Origin: Mycobacterium sp. 4858
GTDB taxonomy: Bacteria; Actinomycetota; Actinomycetes; Mycobacteriales; Mycobacteriaceae
Assembly (NCBI RefSeq): GCF_900240975.1
Contig: NZ_LT968775.1
Coordinates: 1,240,001 to 1,304,000 of the forward strand
Reading direction: 5' to 3'
DNA: 64,000 bases
Below the pieces are notes generated by a model. The model had not been told where the DNA came from, searched no databases, and worked only from the letters and a program-made list of their open reading frames with translations. A program made the position numbers and the translations under genes. Below, in pieces: positions 61,555 to 64,000 of this stretch; position 1 is the first letter of the stretch; every line of letters starts with the position of its first letter.

Positions 61555-62487
61555 TTACGGCGTCGCCGCGAGGGGAAGGGCCGCCTCCGGGTGGCCCGCG
61601 GTGCGCGGGACCCAGCCCGGTGGGCCGAACACGTAGCCCAACCGATCGCGCAGGCGGGTCGCCGATCGCCAGTCCCGGGCGATCGCGACGTACTCGCGGG
61701 TCTGCAGCTTCCAGATGTTGAACGTGTCGACCTGCTTGGTCAGCCCGTAATGCGGGCGGAACAGCTCGGCCTGGAAGCTGCCGAAGAGCCGGTCCCAGAT
61801 GATGAGGATGCCGCCGTAGTTCTTGTCGAGATAGATCTGGTCCATCCCGTGGTGCACCCGATGGTGGGACGGGGTGTTGAACAGGAATTCGAAGGGCCGT
61901 GGCAGCTTGTCGATCCGTTCGGTGTGCACCCAGAACTGGTAGATCAGGCTGATGGAGAAACTGAAGAACACCATCCAGGGCGGAATTCCCAACAGCGGCA
62001 AGGGAACCCACATCAGGATCTCGCCGCTGTTGTTCCACTTCTGGCGCAGCGCGGTGGCGAAGTTGAAGTATTCGCTCGAGTGATGAGCCTGGTGCGTCGC
62101 CCAGATCAACCGCACCCGGTGCGCGATCCGGTGGTAGGCGTAGTACAGCAGGTCGACACCGAGGAGTGCGATGACCCACGTGTACCACCGGCCCGCCGAG
62201 AGTTGCCAGGGCGCCAGATAGGCGTAGATCGCCGCGTAGCCGAACAGGGCCAGGGTCTTCCACGCCGCGGTGGTGCCCACCGAAACCAGTCCCATCGAGA
62301 TGCTGGCCAGTGAGTCGCGGGTGAGGTACGCGCCCGCGACGGGCCGCCCGTCCTCGGCGATGCTTTTCAGCTTCCGCGCCGCCGTCCATTCCAGCGTCAA
62401 CAGCAACAAGAAGAAAGGAATGGCGAGCAGCACCGGATCCCGCATCTGCGGGGGCAGCGCCGACACAAAGCCTGAGACCGTACTCAC
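61555..62487 (-). CDS. erg3: Sterol desaturase/fatty acid hydroxylase family protein (Erg3-like, Rv1814)
   Basis: A 310-residue membrane di-iron enzyme. The histidine boxes are [25 protein letters not shown] and [15 protein letters not shown]; four or more hydrophobic helices surround them. The family hydroxylates or desaturates sterols and lipids using O2. Mycobacteria do not make ergosterol, so the C-5 sterol desaturase label is by similarity only; a lipid or carotenoid-like substrate is possible. GTG start. Confidence 0.83.
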   Translation of the reverse strand: MSTVSGFVSALPPQMRDPVLLAIPFFLLLLTLEWTAARKLKSIAEDGRPVAGAYLTRDSLASISMGLVSVGTTAAWKTLALFGYAAIYAYLAPWQLSAGRWYTWVIALLGVDLLYYAYHRIAHRVRLIWATHQAHHSSEYFNFATALRQKWNNSGEILMWVPLPLLGIPPWMVFFSFSISLIYQFWVHTERIDKLPRPFEFLFNTPSHHRVHHGMDQIYLDKNYGGILIIWDRLFGSFQAELFRPHYGLTKQVDTFNIWKLQTREYVAIARDWRSATRLRDRLGYVFGPPGWVPRTAGHPEAALPLAATP

Positions 62488-62587
62488 AGGGATAAGACTA
62501 CGACGAGCGGCGGGACGGCCGGGTTCCCTTGGTCCGGTATGCGGCCCATGCTGAGACCGACATCGACCAAAACTGCAGCAAACGGCG

Positions 62588-63310
62588 CTAGCCGCGCCCG
62601 TCCGATCGTGCTTCGTCGCCTGCGTACCACTGCACCGCCCGTACTCCGGGCTGCAGGGACAGCTCCGCCACCAGCCGCTCCAGCCGGGATGGGGCGTCCC
62701 CGTCCATGAGTAGGTGCGCAGTCAACGTGATCTCGTCTTCGCCTGCCTGACCGGTGTGGATTCCGCGCAGCGTGATGTCGTTGCTGCTCGCGTGCTGCAC
62801 GATCTGGGCGCGTGCGTACTTCTCGTGTTTCGGGCGAGAGATCACCTGCACCAGGTAGGGCCGCAGGCTTTCGTCCTCGTCGCCGGTGTTGTCGCGGTCG
62901 ATCAGTCGGCCCAGCGGGCGTCCGAGCACGTGGATGCCGATCACCGTCCCGGTGCCGATCAACGCGAAGACCAGGTGGCCGGACGCCGCCAGGACGCCGA
63001 TCGCGGCCGAACACCACAGGGTGGCGGCGGTGTTGAGGCCCCGGACGTTGACCCCTTCACGCAGGATTACCCCACCGCCGAGGAATCCGATACCGGACAC
63101 CACGTAGGAGGCGACCCTGGTGGGGCTGGTGTCCGTGGTGGCGGCGGCGTACAGAACGAACAACGTCGCGCCGCCGGCGACCAGCGCGTTCGTGCGCAGG
63201 CCGGCTCGCCGCGCCCGCCATTGCCGCTCCAGACCGATGAGGGCGCCGCAGCCCACCCCGACGGCAAGCCGGAGCGCGAAATCGGCGACGCTCAGCGTCT
63301 CCACCGGCAC
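62588..63310 (-). CDS. mgtC: MgtC/SapB-family protein
   Basis: A 240-residue membrane protein. Four to five N-terminal helices carry the conserved LAVGVGCGALIGLERQWR, GLRTNALVAGGATLF and VVSGIGFLGGGVILREG segments, followed by a soluble C-terminal domain (about 160-235) with an ACT-like pattern. MgtC supports survival at low Mg2+ and inside macrophages and modulates the F-type ATP synthase in Salmonella. Length is close to Rv1811 (234, recalled). M. tuberculosis Rv1812c/Rv1813c, expected between this and erg3, are missing. Confidence 0.92.
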   Translation of the reverse strand: MPVETLSVADFALRLAVGVGCGALIGLERQWRARRAGLRTNALVAGGATLFVLYAAATTDTSPTRVASYVVSGIGFLGGGVILREGVNVRGLNTAATLWCSAAIGVLAASGHLVFALIGTGTVIGIHVLGRPLGRLIDRDNTGDEDESLRPYLVQVISRPKHEKYARAQIVQHASSNDITLRGIHTGQAGEDEITLTAHLLMDGDAPSRLERLVAELSLQPGVRAVQWYAGDEARSDGRG

Positions 63311-63463
63311 TCCCTCCCCCTCGTTCCCGGCCTCGCACGGCCGCTGTAGCCGCAGCTAACCAGGCCCAGGTGAACGGCGGGTGGACCACAACCCAATCAG
63401 ACGCACGGCGTCCACGCGCGCGAAACCTGCGAGCAACCGGCCGACTGTTGTGGTCGCGCCCAG

Positions 63464-63784
63464 CTAGCTCTTGTTGAGTTGCTGGGGGCAGTAGTACTTC
63501 GCGGCGATCGCCAGAAACGACGTTGCGTGATCGGTGGTGAGTCCGGGGTTTTGGGCTTTGAGTTCGTTGACCATCTGGGGGCCGTACTCGCCGTTGCCCA
63601 TCGACTCGCACACCGCTTTGGCGAACTGGACGGCCGCGTCGGACGTCTTGTAGGTGATACCCGCGCTGCTCAGCGACGCGAGAAAGCTCGACTCGTCGAC
63701 GCCACCGGTATCGGGGTCGCCGTACGCGGGCGCGGCGAGCATGATCACGGCGCAACCAACGATCAGCGCCACCAGCAGCCTCAT
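63464..63784 (-). CDS. Small secreted DUF732 protein (Rv1810-like)
   Basis: A 106-residue protein with a signal peptide (about 1-22, cleavage after AYG) and a DUF732 domain: DESSFLASLSSAGITYK, AVQFAKAVCESMGNG, LKAQNPGLTTDHATSFLAIAAKYYCPQQL, with the conserved Cys pair. The ATG at the hydrophobic signal was chosen over an upstream ATG adding 15 residues. Function unknown. A paralogue follows immediately upstream on the same strand. Confidence 0.87.
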   Translation of the reverse strand: MRLLVALIVGCAVIMLAAPAYGDPDTGGVDESSFLASLSSAGITYKTSDAAVQFAKAVCESMGNGEYGPQMVNELKAQNPGLTTDHATSFLAIAAKYYCPQQLNKS

Positions 63785-63884
63785 AGCTGGGCATTGTCCC
63801 ATGTCGAAGTGTTGTGCGCAGCGCGGCATTGAGATCGCTGAAGCCCGTTACCTCTCAAGCTAATTCGACGATCACCGCCGCACG

Positions 63885-64000
63885 TCAGGCCTTGCTGAGT
63901 TGGTGTGGGCAGTAGTACTTCGCCGAGATCATCGCGAAGTTGGATGCCATCTCCATGTCCATCCCGGGATTGTGCGTCTTCACGTCGTGCACCAACTCCA
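63885..64000 (-). CDS. DUF732 protein, C-terminal fragment (tandem paralogue)
   Basis: The last 38 codons (from ELVHDVKTHNPGMDM) of a gene entering from the right edge. ASNFAMISAKYYCPHQLSKA matches the end of the neighbouring DUF732 protein (SFLAIAAKYYCPQQLNKS), showing a tandem duplication. The stop lies about 100 bases before the neighbour's start. Confidence 0.8.
   Translation of the reverse strand, partial: ELVHDVKTHNPGMDMEMASNFAMISAKYYCPHQLSKA

Overview
The window is a high-GC chromosomal segment of a slow-growing Mycobacterium. The gene content, Apa sequence type and repeat families suggest the M. avium complex or a close relative; species is inference. Read left to right, it follows the M. 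tuberculosis H37Rv order backwards, from about Rv1868 down to Rv1810. Rv equivalents are recalled from family knowledge and gene order, not from a database search. Nearly every base is coding, gaps between genes are mostly under 300 bases, and I see no tRNA, rRNA, CRISPR array, prophage or insertion sequence.

Layout. Positions 1-4.3 kb hold lipid/CoA enzymes (epimerase fragment, thiolase-like protein, two-domain CoA transferase). Positions 4.4-12.5 kb are an accessory stretch: a UppP-type phosphatase, a secreted two-domain phosphoesterase, DUF427, GNAT, an SDR, phosphoketolase and a CPBP protease. Positions 12.5-17.8 kb carry adhA, a GlsB-like protein, the adhesin apa and modCBA. Positions 18-21.8 kb hold a degenerate SDR, an F420 oxidoreductase, a DUF4189 protein and ndh, convergent with the urease operon (ureABCFGD, transcribed leftward, 21.8-26.2 kb). 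At 26.6-26.9 kb, between a thioesterase gene and blaI, an IdeR-type iron box and a terminator-like hairpin match the iron-sparing small RNA MrsI. Then come blaI and its M56 peptidase gene, gnd1, guaB1, a solitary mbtK-like siderophore acyltransferase with its own iron box, two CNNM transporters, glcB, a VWA/substrate-binding membrane protein, an orphan KasA/KasB-type synthase and a haloalkane dehalogenase.

Positions 41.7-51.2 kb form the glycine/nitrogen block: gcvP under a glycine riboswitch, resR, a bifunctional nuclease, a second MerR gene, garA, gcvH, two DUF881 proteins flanking a DUF1290 protein, and pgsA2. secA2, ilvG and bacA follow. The right end holds a flavoprotein, a VOC protein, a TetR gene divergent from an F420-type oxidoreductase across two copies of a palindrome, a secreted serine protease, a sterol-desaturase-like protein, mgtC and two tandem DUF732 genes.

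How they work together: iron limitation is represented by two IdeR boxes (MrsI and mbtK). Carbon and nitrogen flux is represented by glcB, gnd1, xfp, the glycine cleavage genes with their riboswitch, GarA and urease. Small repeats are a further theme: two MIRU-like elements at stop/start junctions, two tandem arrays with 56-57 bp units, and several strong inverted repeats. I found no clearly unprecedented multi-gene system. The most interesting signals are regulatory RNAs, the relocated mbtK and the repeat-built gene junctions.
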